A stretch of DNA of 64,000 nucleotides from the NCBI GenBank assembly GCA_013298815.1, contig JAAFJF010000006.1, positions 21,001 through 85,000 on the forward strand, written 5' to 3'. The position numbers were made by a program, and so were the translations under genes. The DNA is from Polaromonas sp. (GTDB lineage: Bacteria; Pseudomonadota; Gammaproteobacteria; Burkholderiales; Burkholderiaceae_C). Under the pieces are notes generated by a model that made no database searches, was not told the origin of the DNA, and saw nothing but the letters and a program-made list of their open reading frames with translations. Shown in pieces: positions 53,601 through 62,523 of the stretch (positions within the stretch are counted from its first letter, which is position 1; each line of letters begins with the position of its first letter).

Positions 53601-56531
53601 TTACAAAGCGAAATCTACCGGACTTGATGCTTTGTTTGTCGTCAAGCTGCGCACCTGGGCGAGCAGGTCTGCATCTTGGTAGGGTTTAGTGAGATACGCG
53701 TCCACACCAGCCTTGAAACCCTCCGCTCGATGTTTATTACTGGTGCGAGATGTGATCATCACCACCGGTATCGCTGCCCACTGAGGGATTTCTTGCATGC
53801 GACGGGCGAGCTCTAGACCGTTCAGGTTAGGCATTTCAAGGTCGGTCAGCACCAAGTCGGGGATTTGCACGCGCAGTCTTTCTAACGCTTCAAAGCCGTC
53901 CGCAGCAGTGACGACGTCGTAGCCGGCATCCTCCAAGAGCTGCTGCATAGAGCGACGTACAGACCATGCATCGTCCACCACCAACACTCGAACACGTACG
54001 ACCTGTAGTCGTTTACGCAGCGCTGTAGTAAGTGTTGCATTTAAACCGCGATTGTTTTGATTCTTTACATTGTTAGCAACATTTACAGCGCGTTGCAGCT
54101 CAGACACGCTCAGCAGGAAGATAGGTCTACCATCAGCTCGCAGAGCACCGCCGACAATGCCGCGCACACGACGGGTCAACATGCCTACGTCCTGCAAAAT
54201 CAACTCGCGGGACTCCAAAACAGCATCCACCAGTAGGGCAATAGGACCACTAACGCCTTTGGCCAAAACGACAATCCAAGACTGAGCGCGTTGCATGATG
54301 CTGGCAGTGCTGACATCTTCTAAGTCGAGCCATTGCGCTAGGGAAAAAGCCGGGTAAATTTGACCGGCATATTCAAGCTGGACGCTAGCATCTATGACTG
54401 AGAATTCAGCTAAACCAGCTGCGACGATACTGCCCACTTGCTCTAACGGAAAAGCCACAGCTTCGTCCATGCACTGCACCACCAAAGCGTGTGCGACGCC
54501 ACTGGACAGGGGCACATGTACAGTAAAGGTACTGCCACGGCCATAGTTGGTGTCAATCTCTAAACGACCTTTCAAGCTGGTGATACGGTCGTTCACAATA
54601 TCCATACCTACACCACGGCCTGAGGTTTCGGTTACCGCATCTCGCGTGCTGAAGCCGGGTTGTAAGATCAAATGCTGTAATTCAGTCTCAGACAAGCTAC
54701 CAGCAGATGAAATCAAACCATAGCTGAGAGCTTTAGCTTCAATTGCAGCTAAGTCTAGGCCGCGGCCGTCGTCGCTGACGCGTAATGCCATTTCTTCACC
54801 ATCACGCTGAAAATCGAGATGAATCGTACCCAACTCCGGTTTGTTAGCCGCTAGTCGGTCATGCGGCAGCTCGATGCCGTGGTCAACAGCGTTGCGCAGC
54901 AGATGTAAAAGTGGCTCTGCAAGGCGAGAAAGAACATCGGCATCCACCACCATATCTTCACCAGTAATATGCAAAGCGACTTTGCGATGGGTAGCAATCG
55001 CAGTTTGTGCGACAGTGCGCTTCATGCGCGGAATAATGGTTTTCACAGGAACCATGCGGGTGGCGAGCAGCTCTCTATGCTGTGCTGTCAGGGCGTAACC
55101 TTCTTGGCGCAACATGGCGACGGATTTAGCTGTTGATTCGCGCGCTTGCTGCGCCATGGCAGAACTGTCACGGGCTGCTTCACCAATGAATCGCGATAGA
55201 CCGTGCAGCGCATCATAGCGGTCTAACTCTAACGGGTCAAAACTGCTGTCATCTGGTTGAACATTCTGCTGTGCATCCCGCAACTGTACGACTTGGCTAT
55301 TAACCATTGCATCCAATTCGCGCAGACGCGCCGCCATCAATTGGTTACTGCGCTCCATTGCTATGAGCCAGCCCTCTGTGTCAGATAACAATTTTGATAA
55401 TCGCTCCGCATGCACAATAGACTGGCCAGCACGCCGCAGCAAACGGCTAAGCTGGTTAACGCCAAGGCGTAGCACAGCGGATTCTTGCTGCTTCAAGGGC
55501 GATGGTATCGTTGCATTTTCTTGATCAGAAAATGTTGATGAAGGCTCAACATAAACTTCAGATGACGGCTCAACGTGGCCCACCTCTCCGTTACGAATAA
55601 GTTTGACCCAATCCAGCAATTTTTGCAGTACGAGCTTAGCGTTATTAGGAGCTTCTTCGTTACCTTGCAGATGATTTACCATTTGCTGTAAACAATGCAC
55701 GGCTTGCATCACATCACGCCCCAAAGCTTCAGGCGGACACTCGTACATCATTTCGCTGCTTTGCAATTGATCAGCCGCGTACAACAAAATATCTTCTAAA
55801 CGATGCGCTAAGCGCGCAATTCCTTGTAACCCAATAATGCTACCGCTACCTTTAAGCGTGTGCGCCGTGCGCAGAGCCTCCTTCATATTAGCTTCTGAGC
55901 ATGCCCCCGCTACCCACTGGGAAACGGCTTGCTCTAACTCATCAAGTTGTTGAGGCGCATCGACTAACAGGGCATACAGCAGTTCAGGATCAACATCGTC
56001 CGTCGGTAACGCTACATCATCATCTGTGGCAGGCCGCTGCAAAAGAGCCAATTCATCCGCATCATCATCTGACATGTCTGGCAGCTCAAGTAAGAGACCA
56101 GCGATTTCTAAAATATGGTCCTCTGCCAGCGGTAAAGGACACACACTGAGATAAGTCACCATAGTCTCAACTACAGTCGCATTAGCAGGCTGCTCTAAAT
56201 AAGCACTTGCTTGATCGGGCCACTCGTTTAACCAAATAACCTGCATGGCGTTATCAGCTGCCGAGCTGATTGATTCTTTATCCACCAAATTCAGAGCAAG
56301 TTTCGCAATGAAATTTTGGATAACTCCAAGATAAGCACCAAGGCCTTCAAACCCTACTGTTTCAACCGCTTGTTTGAATCGCTCTAGCAACGACATCATG
56401 TCGGCAAGACCAGTTGGCAGCTGAGATGGTGCTATTTGCCAATGCGAAAGAATGTCGCGTGTAGTTGGCAACTCCTGCTCAAACTCGCTGCGTAGAAGCT
56501 CAGTCATGACTGAAATCATGTCACTACTCAT
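53601..56531 (-). CDS. Hybrid chemotaxis histidine kinase (CheA/ChpA type)
   Basis: A 976-residue kinase. An Hpt domain has RTAHTLKGSG with phospho-acceptor His224; the preceding 180 residues are helical and may be a degenerate Hpt. A HATPase domain (LHLLRNAVDHGIE; DDGRGLDLAAIEAKA; GRGVGMDIVND), a CheW-like domain (about residues 690-820) and a C-terminal receiver (VRVLVVDDAWSVRRSMQQLL; LVLTDLEMPNLNGLELA) follow. This is the ChpA layout of type IV pilus chemosensory systems, but with one clear Hpt instead of several. It closes a five-gene operon. Confidence 0.92.
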   Translation of the reverse strand: MSSDMISVMTELLRSEFEQELPTTRDILSHWQIAPSQLPTGLADMMSLLERFKQAVETVGFEGLGAYLGVIQNFIAKLALNLVDKESISSAADNAMQVIWLNEWPDQASAYLEQPANATVVETMVTYLSVCPLPLAEDHILEIAGLLLELPDMSDDDADELALLQRPATDDDVALPTDDVDPELLYALLVDAPQQLDELEQAVSQWVAGACSEANMKEALRTAHTLKGSGSIIGLQGIARLAHRLEDILLYAADQLQSSEMMYECPPEALGRDVMQAVHCLQQMVNHLQGNEEAPNNAKLVLQKLLDWVKLIRNGEVGHVEPSSEVYVEPSSTFSDQENATIPSPLKQQESAVLRLGVNQLSRLLRRAGQSIVHAERLSKLLSDTEGWLIAMERSNQLMAARLRELDAMVNSQVVQLRDAQQNVQPDDSSFDPLELDRYDALHGLSRFIGEAARDSSAMAQQARESTAKSVAMLRQEGYALTAQHRELLATRMVPVKTIIPRMKRTVAQTAIATHRKVALHITGEDMVVDADVLSRLAEPLLHLLRNAVDHGIELPHDRLAANKPELGTIHLDFQRDGEEMALRVSDDGRGLDLAAIEAKALSYGLISSAGSLSETELQHLILQPGFSTRDAVTETSGRGVGMDIVNDRITSLKGRLEIDTNYGRGSTFTVHVPLSSGVAHALVVQCMDEAVAFPLEQVGSIVAAGLAEFSVIDASVQLEYAGQIYPAFSLAQWLDLEDVSTASIMQRAQSWIVVLAKGVSGPIALLVDAVLESRELILQDVGMLTRRVRGIVGGALRADGRPIFLLSVSELQRAVNVANNVKNQNNRGLNATLTTALRKRLQVVRVRVLVVDDAWSVRRSMQQLLEDAGYDVVTAADGFEALERLRVQIPDLVLTDLEMPNLNGLELARRMQEIPQWAAIPVVMITSRTSNKHRAEGFKAGVDAYLTKPYQDADLLAQVRSLTTNKASSPVDFAL

Positions 56532-56583
56532 AAATTATTCGTTTGATTAGTGATGTCGAACTGACAGGCAAGGCAAGGCGCGA

Positions 56584-59085
56584 TTAAGCAACTTTGAACT
56601 GACCCACAGAGTCATTGAGGCGTTGGGCGAACTGCACCAAAGTATTGGTTGCGTCAGTTTGTTGCTCGATGGCACTACTAGTTTCAGCGGTACCAGCGTT
56701 CATGCCTTGCACAGTCTTTTGTAGCGCTAACGCCATATCTTGTTGCTGAACAGAGAATGCCGCAATACGTTGCACTAAACCGACCAATTCCCCAGTAGCA
56801 GCTTGTGTTTGAGTCATCTCTTGACCTGCACTACGTGCCAGCTCAGTTTGTGCCACCACGTCTGCAATAAGGCGATTCATTGTGATCAGGGTTTCATTGG
56901 TTTCAGACTGAATATTACTCACCAGTTGGGCAATTTCTCCCGTAGCTTGGCGCGAACTATCAGACAATCGCTGCACCTCTTGCGCTACCACGGCAAACCC
57001 ACGACCAGCCTCACCCGCTGTAGCCGCTTGCATTGAAGCGTTGAGCGAGAGTACATGCGTGCGTTCTGAAATAGTGTTGACCAAGGCCACCGCAGATGAG
57101 ATCTCCTGCGAACGCTCACCCAAACGTTTAAAGCGTTTTTCAGTCTCGGAAATAACCTCGCGCAGCGAGTCCATACCACGCATGGTTCCCTCTACCGCCG
57201 CTTGAGCCGCCTTAGTCGCATCTGAGGTACGGGCTGCAGCCGCACTAGATGCTGTTGAGAGCTGTGCAACCTCACTCATCTGACGCGTAGCCGTACCTAG
57301 CGTTACACCCATAGACGCAAGCAATGCACGCTCTCGGTTCGTCGCGCTTTGCACCAGCAAGCCTTGTTGCTGCGTCGCCTCTGCCGCAGAGCGCACTTGA
57401 CCTGCAATTTTTTGCACCTCTGTCAAAGTTTGCGCAGTTTCTGCAGCCAACTGATTTACTGAAGAAGCCAGTGTTCCGACGATGTCTGAGCTGACCTCCG
57501 CACGAGCAGTCAAGTCTTTTTCTGACAGCGCATACACAGATTGCAATAAATTAATGGCTGAGTTGTTAATATTTTCGTTTTCATCAAGCGCTTGCTTCAA
57601 AACTGCTTGTCTGTCGTCTAACATTTTGTTAAGGGTGCCACCCAAATCTTCTAACTCGTCGCCCGATGTCACTGTGGAGCGTATGTTGTCATCGCCAGAT
57701 GATACTTTGCGCGCCATATCAGACAGTGCATTTACTGGACGAGTAATCGTTTTCACAAAATAATATGCAGCAATACCTGCTAGCGCCAAAATCAATAGTG
57801 AAATTACAAGCGTGCGAATAATCGTTTGCAGTCTTAAGCTGTCTACACCAGCCAGTGCTTCCACCTCATCCTGCTCAGCCAAAATGGCTAATCGAACTCC
57901 GAATAAATCCAAAGGTCCGTATGCGGAGAAAACTGGCGTTCCACGATAGTCATTGATTAATTCAAAACCGCTTTTACCGCTCAAGGCTTGTTTTGAAGCG
58001 TTTGTGTCAACACTGATTACACCAATAGATGTATTTTTCTTGTCTGCATATGCTAGCAATGTTGGAGATATTGTTTTAGCGCTTTCATTCAAAAATTCAG
58101 TCTTGTTTTCCAACAGAAATCGGCTATCTGTACGCATCAGTAAATCACGTCCTACAAGATAAGATTCGCCTGTTTTACCCAAACCTTGGTCAGCCCATTT
58201 TTTTTCTGCCGTCATCACACTGGTAATCTTGTCTAGCGGCAGCTGCATAGCCAAAACACCAATTACTTTTCCGTTATCCATGATAGGCACTGCGACAAAT
58301 GAAGCGTGATCGTCATAAGATGGCAAATACCGTGCGTAATCAGACAACGCGACTGTGTCGGCTTTTTCAGATGCTTTGACTTTTTTATACACCTCGGCCA
58401 AACCTGTTTTGGCGGCAATTCCATCTGCCAAGCTGGAGGCAAAATCAATTTCTTTAAAAACGGTGTAGACAATGCGATCAGTTTGCGTGTCGATTAAGAA
58501 AATATCATACAAACCAAGCCGTTCTTGCAACGCTGCAAAGGATGGATGAAATTTAGCGTGTTGGGTGGCATATGACGATTTATCAATCGCATCAACCATT
58601 TTATTTTTTTCACCTAATTTATTTTTATTGGCAACGATATAAGCGTGCTGCAATGCAATTTGCGCCTCATCGAGCTCTGTAACCCATTTATCCAAACCAA
58701 CTGGACGGGTTGGATTCTTACGTGAAAACTCTTCAGAGAATTGTTGGTCATAAAAAATTTTTACATTGCCACGCATGCTATTAATGTCGCTACCCTTGGC
58801 AAGCTCCGAAGCAGCTAATGGATACGTTTGTCTAAAGTTTTTATACCCCTCTATAGCTGACGTACTTGCTGCAAAAGCTTGTAACGAACGCACCGAGCTG
58901 TTGACATAATCGCCGACTTGCTGTTTTCTGACCTCGCGCAGTGATGTCAACTGTGATTCAACTGCCTGAGTCAAACTTCCACGAGCAAGCTGCACAGAAC
59001 CGCCCCCGACTAGAAGTGAGGTGACAATAACTGGAACAACAGACAAAATTGCCGCCCCTAAAAACATTTTTGTAGCAAGTTTCAT
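56584..59085 (-). CDS. Methyl-accepting chemotaxis protein (PilJ-like)
   Basis: An 833-residue receptor. The N-terminal transmembrane helix is MFLGAAILSVVPVIVTSLLVG. A large periplasmic sensor (residues about 30-410), with a dCache-like AFVAVPIMDNGKVIGVLAMQLP, follows, then a second helix (IIRTLVISLLILALAGIAAYYFV), HAMP, and a signalling hairpin tip near RTHVLSLNASMQAATAGEAGRGFAVVAQEV. The ASMQAA rather than ASIEAA tip is typical of PilJ. The ligand is unknown; the Cache fold suggests a small molecule. Confidence 0.9.
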   Translation of the reverse strand: MKLATKMFLGAAILSVVPVIVTSLLVGGGSVQLARGSLTQAVESQLTSLREVRKQQVGDYVNSSVRSLQAFAASTSAIEGYKNFRQTYPLAASELAKGSDINSMRGNVKIFYDQQFSEEFSRKNPTRPVGLDKWVTELDEAQIALQHAYIVANKNKLGEKNKMVDAIDKSSYATQHAKFHPSFAALQERLGLYDIFLIDTQTDRIVYTVFKEIDFASSLADGIAAKTGLAEVYKKVKASEKADTVALSDYARYLPSYDDHASFVAVPIMDNGKVIGVLAMQLPLDKITSVMTAEKKWADQGLGKTGESYLVGRDLLMRTDSRFLLENKTEFLNESAKTISPTLLAYADKKNTSIGVISVDTNASKQALSGKSGFELINDYRGTPVFSAYGPLDLFGVRLAILAEQDEVEALAGVDSLRLQTIIRTLVISLLILALAGIAAYYFVKTITRPVNALSDMARKVSSGDDNIRSTVTSGDELEDLGGTLNKMLDDRQAVLKQALDENENINNSAINLLQSVYALSEKDLTARAEVSSDIVGTLASSVNQLAAETAQTLTEVQKIAGQVRSAAEATQQQGLLVQSATNRERALLASMGVTLGTATRQMSEVAQLSTASSAAAARTSDATKAAQAAVEGTMRGMDSLREVISETEKRFKRLGERSQEISSAVALVNTISERTHVLSLNASMQAATAGEAGRGFAVVAQEVQRLSDSSRQATGEIAQLVSNIQSETNETLITMNRLIADVVAQTELARSAGQEMTQTQAATGELVGLVQRIAAFSVQQQDMALALQKTVQGMNAGTAETSSAIEQQTDATNTLVQFAQRLNDSVGQFKVA

Positions 59086-59107
59086 TTTTACTTTCTATAT
59101 TACAAAG

Positions 59108-59623
59108 CTATATCAAACTGTTTGTTAAAAAATCAACAAACCTAGCCGTATCCATCTCAAAATGCACTTTATCGTCAACCCCGTTTGCATCAATCAAGTT
59201 GTTTTTAGCTAAGCCCAAACTTAGCTCACGCAGCCGCTCGGGTATGACGAGAGAGAAGTCAATTTCTTCACGCGTATATTCAATTTGAATTGGCAAACCA
59301 GAAAACAAAATGGCAAAACTATTACTGATTGCAGTCACATTGCTACTGCTTGTGTCCGTGTTCTCTTCACGTTGACATCCCACGAGAAGGCGGTGATGGC
59401 GGTTAATCTCTGCAGGAGCCGTATTGGGTACGAAGTAAACAGCTAAATCTACTACAGGAACAATATCACCATCAATATTGACGGCACCTATTAACCAGTT
59501 TGGAGCACGCGGTATTTTCGCCAACTCGAAGGTGTCTACGATATTGCTTGCCCAATCCATGCTCACGGCCAGCGACCAACCACCGCAAGCTATAACTTGA
59601 GCTGAATATTTAGCTGGCTCCAT
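59108..59623 (-). CDS. CheW-like coupling protein (PilI-like)
   Basis: A 171-residue CheW-domain protein that should link the receptor to the kinase. Visible features are IPRAPNWLIGAVNIDGDIVPVVDLAVYF, a beta-rich middle, and an HHRLLVGCQ strand. It is encoded between the receiver genes and the receptor, as pilI is. Sequence identity to characterised PilI looks modest. Confidence 0.85.
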   Translation of the reverse strand: MEPAKYSAQVIACGGWSLAVSMDWASNIVDTFELAKIPRAPNWLIGAVNIDGDIVPVVDLAVYFVPNTAPAEINRHHRLLVGCQREENTDTSSSNVTAISNSFAILFSGLPIQIEYTREEIDFSLVIPERLRELSLGLAKNNLIDANGVDDKVHFEMDTARFVDFLTNSLI

Positions 59624-59642
59624 AAAGATAAATGCTGTTGAT

Positions 59643-59990
59643 TCAAATTAACGCCAATATTTGCTCTGCTGAATATGGCTTGGTCACATAACCCTTTGCA
59701 CCTAACATTTGTGCAAATACACGGTCAACTTTTTGATCTTTGCTAGTTACAAACACAACAGGTATCACTTTAGTTTCAGGCGTTTGACTGAGCTTGCGTG
59801 CAGTCGCAAAGCCATCTAAATCAGGCATATTGACATCCATCAAAATTAGATCTGGCTTATCAATTTTTACTTTTTCGAGCGCATCTAAACCAGTAACAGC
59901 AATACTGACAGCGCAGCCTGCATCCAACAAAATTCGCTGTAAATTTTTAGCATCAACCGCAGAGTCATCAACAATAAGTATTTTTTTCAT
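59643..59990 (-). CDS. CheY-like response regulator (PilH-like)
   Basis: A 115-residue single receiver domain with KILIVDDSAVDAKNL, phospho-acceptor Asp in DLILMDVNMPDLDGF (Asp52 or so), Thr/Ser in PVVFVTSKDQ and Lys in GYVTKPYS. It probably relays phosphate from the hybrid kinase. It lies 19 bases upstream of the CheW-like gene. Confidence 0.9.
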   Translation of the reverse strand: MKKILIVDDSAVDAKNLQRILLDAGCAVSIAVTGLDALEKVKIDKPDLILMDVNMPDLDGFATARKLSQTPETKVIPVVFVTSKDQKVDRVFAQMLGAKGYVTKPYSAEQILALI

Positions 59991-60067
59991 GAAAATCTTT
60001 TTTTCACCAAGCTATAAAAATAGTCCGCTCACAGCAGACCGTCAGACATTACAAATTCTCGTGAATT

Positions 60068-61087
60068 TCAAATTGCACGATTTTTTAGGGATTCGCCTGC
60101 TGTTAAGGGCAATTGGGGATTAACAGCACGCCACCTTTGAAAAACAGTTGACTCGTCAAATTTAGCAAGCGCAGCACTCAACTTTTTATCATTGATTGGC
60201 TTTGTTAGATAGGCATCGCAACCAGCCATACTGCCACGAATCTTGTCAATCGTACCGCCTTTGCTGGTTAGCATCACGACCACTGGTGCCGGGCCTCGTC
60301 TTGCCTTGTTGTTTTTAATTGCTTTGCAAGTTTGGTAACCATCTAAGCCTGCCATCATGACATCTAAAAACACAAATTGATAAGTGTGCGTGGCAACCAT
60401 TGCCAAAGCTTCTTCACCGCTGTGCACCATGTCGCACTCATAGCTGAAGTGGCGCAAACGGTTCTGCATGTATTTCAATGCTATATCACTGTCGTCTACA
60501 ATCAAAACACGCCGCATATCGGTGACGGGTTTGACTGGGTTTGAAGTTGAAATTTGGTCACCTGCGCTGCTGCTAGCAAGAAAGCTAGGTGCCTCATTCA
60601 AGGGCACAGATGCAACCTTGACAGCATCCTGAACTTTCGTCACCACTGTTGCAGATCTGCCAGCTGTAACTGCTACTGTTGACACACCTGACGTTAGTCC
60701 TGCAAACACATCTGTTGTGTTGGGATTGACAATGACAGGAGACGCAATACTTGGCGCTGATTTAGGTATTTCACTCGCCTTAAACTCTATCAAATTATCT
60801 AACAAGGTCAAAATAGCTGTTAACTTAATCGGGCGTGGCAGTATTGGCCATCCAGACCCGTAGTCTGAACTACCGACGATGATGACCTTTTGCCAAGATG
60901 CAATCGAAGAAATATGTCTATCCAGATCTTGCTTTAAAGTTGCATTTAACAACACCACGCGTGCTTCGTTAGAACGCTGCGTCAAACGCCAATGCGGCGC
61001 ACGTTTTCCAGCTAAGCGAAAAAAGGTTTCTATCGTTGATTTTTCATAGTCTGAAAAACCCACGAGCAGAATGTTGTAACCAATCAT
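60068..61087 (-). CDS. Response regulator with extra N-terminal domain (PilG-position)
   Basis: A 339-residue two-part protein. The C-terminal half is a receiver: RRVLIVDDSDIALKYMQNRL, FVFLDVMMAGLDGYQTC, VVMLTSKGG, and AYLTKPIND. The N-terminal half (residues 1-110) has an alternating pattern like a receiver (NILLVGFSDYEKSTIETFFRLAG; KVIIVGSSDYGSG) but lacks a clear acidic pair and phospho-Asp, so it may be a pseudo-receiver. An Ala/Val/Ser linker joins them. It starts the operon; PilG in Pseudomonas is a single receiver, so this is an extended form. Confidence 0.82.
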   Translation of the reverse strand: MIGYNILLVGFSDYEKSTIETFFRLAGKRAPHWRLTQRSNEARVVLLNATLKQDLDRHISSIASWQKVIIVGSSDYGSGWPILPRPIKLTAILTLLDNLIEFKASEIPKSAPSIASPVIVNPNTTDVFAGLTSGVSTVAVTAGRSATVVTKVQDAVKVASVPLNEAPSFLASSSAGDQISTSNPVKPVTDMRRVLIVDDSDIALKYMQNRLRHFSYECDMVHSGEEALAMVATHTYQFVFLDVMMAGLDGYQTCKAIKNNKARRGPAPVVVMLTSKGGTIDKIRGSMAGCDAYLTKPINDKKLSAALAKFDESTVFQRWRAVNPQLPLTAGESLKNRAI

Positions 61088-61549
61088 GTCTTTGGTACTC
61101 GAATTAAGTCAATGTGCAAGATGGCTGAAAATCACCAAAATTTCATACAAATCATGTCAGCTGAAAACCGAATCCAACCACCCACACAGATTCGTTAAAT
61201 TTGAATGAAAAATTAATACCTCAATCTACATAAGCAAAGATCTACTGACACTTGTTTTTGTATGTATTTGTAAATCATAGTCAGTATTCTTAAGTATTCA
61301 ACCATGTTTCCTGCGAATTTGTATACAAAAAAATGAATGCAGTGAATAATTCCAGCTTTGTCGCAAAAAAAAGACAAGGAATTGCAGCGAATAAAAGACA
61401 TAAAGCTAACTTAACTGAATCTAGAATTGCATTGAGACAATTTATAGACGAGTGACTTATCTTGAAACAGCCGAGAATCTTAGCGCCATGGCTATTCAAT
61501 TTGATGAGTTTTAAGACGTCTGATTTGTTGAAAAAACATCTACAAAATT
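61088..61549. other. AT-rich intergenic region, no gene seen
   Basis: A 462-base gap between the chemosensory operon and the ZIP transporter gene. Two short frames on the minus strand (62 and 87 residues) are rich in Phe, Cys, Lys and lack a start signal or convincing composition. It probably carries the promoter of the chemosensory operon near 61100-61200. No repeat, tRNA or hairpin of note was found. Confidence 0.55.
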
Positions 61550-62422
61550 TCAATGTCCGTGCGACATGCCACTGACTAACGTCACCATAACAATGCCTGC
61601 AGCTAACCAGATTATTTGTGCGCTGGTTTGTTTGAAACTGAGGCGCTTTTGCAGCTGGGGAATCAAATCTGCCAACGCCACATAAATAAAACTGCTGCTA
61701 ACCATCACTAAAAAATAAGGCAAGTAGTCTTGTAGCTGGTTCACCAGCCAGTACCCCGCCAAGCCGCCAATAGCGGTGACCGAGCCTGCCAGAGAGACTT
61801 TGACCAGGGCAATCCGCTTACCTCTGCTCTGGTTGCCCGAGGAGCCTTGACTCAAAACGATCAAATCACCCATGTGGTGAGGAATTTCATGTGCCAGCAC
61901 AGCAAGTGCAGCAACCCAGCCCAAGCGCTGATCGGCCATGAAGGCTGAAGCGATGAGTACACCATCGCCGAAGCAGTGCACGCTGTCACCAGTCAGCAGT
62001 GCCCAGCTGCCAATCTCAGGTGCATGGCTGTGGCGATGACCATGATGATCGTGCCCGTGCACGGATGTAGTGGTGCAATCGACCGCGTTGTGCGAAATGA
62101 GTGGTGAAAACGGCAAAACGGCGGAACTGACTGGGGCGGGGTCGTGATGCTCATGCCCATGGTGCCATAACTCGGCCTTGTCCAACAAGAAAAAGAAAAT
62201 CAGCCCCGCCAGCAACGCTGCAAACAACTCTTTAGCGCCTGCCTGCGACTCAAATGCTTCGGGCAACAAATGCATAAACGCAGTGGCCAACAGCGCCCCC
62301 GCAGCTAAGCTAAGCATGTGCAGGGTATAACGAGCAAAAGCACCAAAACTAAGTGCTGCAGCCAACCAAACGCTACCAATGCCAGCGGCTAAAGTAGCTA
62401 AAACGATATAAATTAGGGTCAT
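61550..62422 (-). CDS. ZIP-family metal transporter
   Basis: A 290-residue membrane protein that imports Zn2+ or a related divalent metal. Eight hydrophobic helices are visible. The metal site is in HCFGDGVLIASAF and VLAHEIPHHMGDLIVL, and a His-rich cytoplasmic loop (HGHDHHGHRHSH) lies between helices 3 and 4. ATG 62422 is preferred; the frame continues upstream only from a TTG. No zur-type regulator is adjacent. Confidence 0.9.
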   Translation of the reverse strand: MTLIYIVLATLAAGIGSVWLAAALSFGAFARYTLHMLSLAAGALLATAFMHLLPEAFESQAGAKELFAALLAGLIFFFLLDKAELWHHGHEHHDPAPVSSAVLPFSPLISHNAVDCTTTSVHGHDHHGHRHSHAPEIGSWALLTGDSVHCFGDGVLIASAFMADQRLGWVAALAVLAHEIPHHMGDLIVLSQGSSGNQSRGKRIALVKVSLAGSVTAIGGLAGYWLVNQLQDYLPYFLVMVSSSFIYVALADLIPQLQKRLSFKQTSAQIIWLAAGIVMVTLVSGMSHGH

Positions 62423-62523
62423 AAGAAGAAGGTGCAAATAGCTAAAAGAGCTGTTTTAAAAAATATACGCTCAGTGTCAAGCCCCCCATTATGCGAGACC
62501 TTATTTTGTGGTGCTGGTGGAAA

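Noticed and set aside
61213..61553. Two short minus-strand frames (62 and 87 residues)
   Set aside because: AT-rich, Phe/Cys/Lys-heavy, no ribosome-binding site, no resemblance to known proteins.
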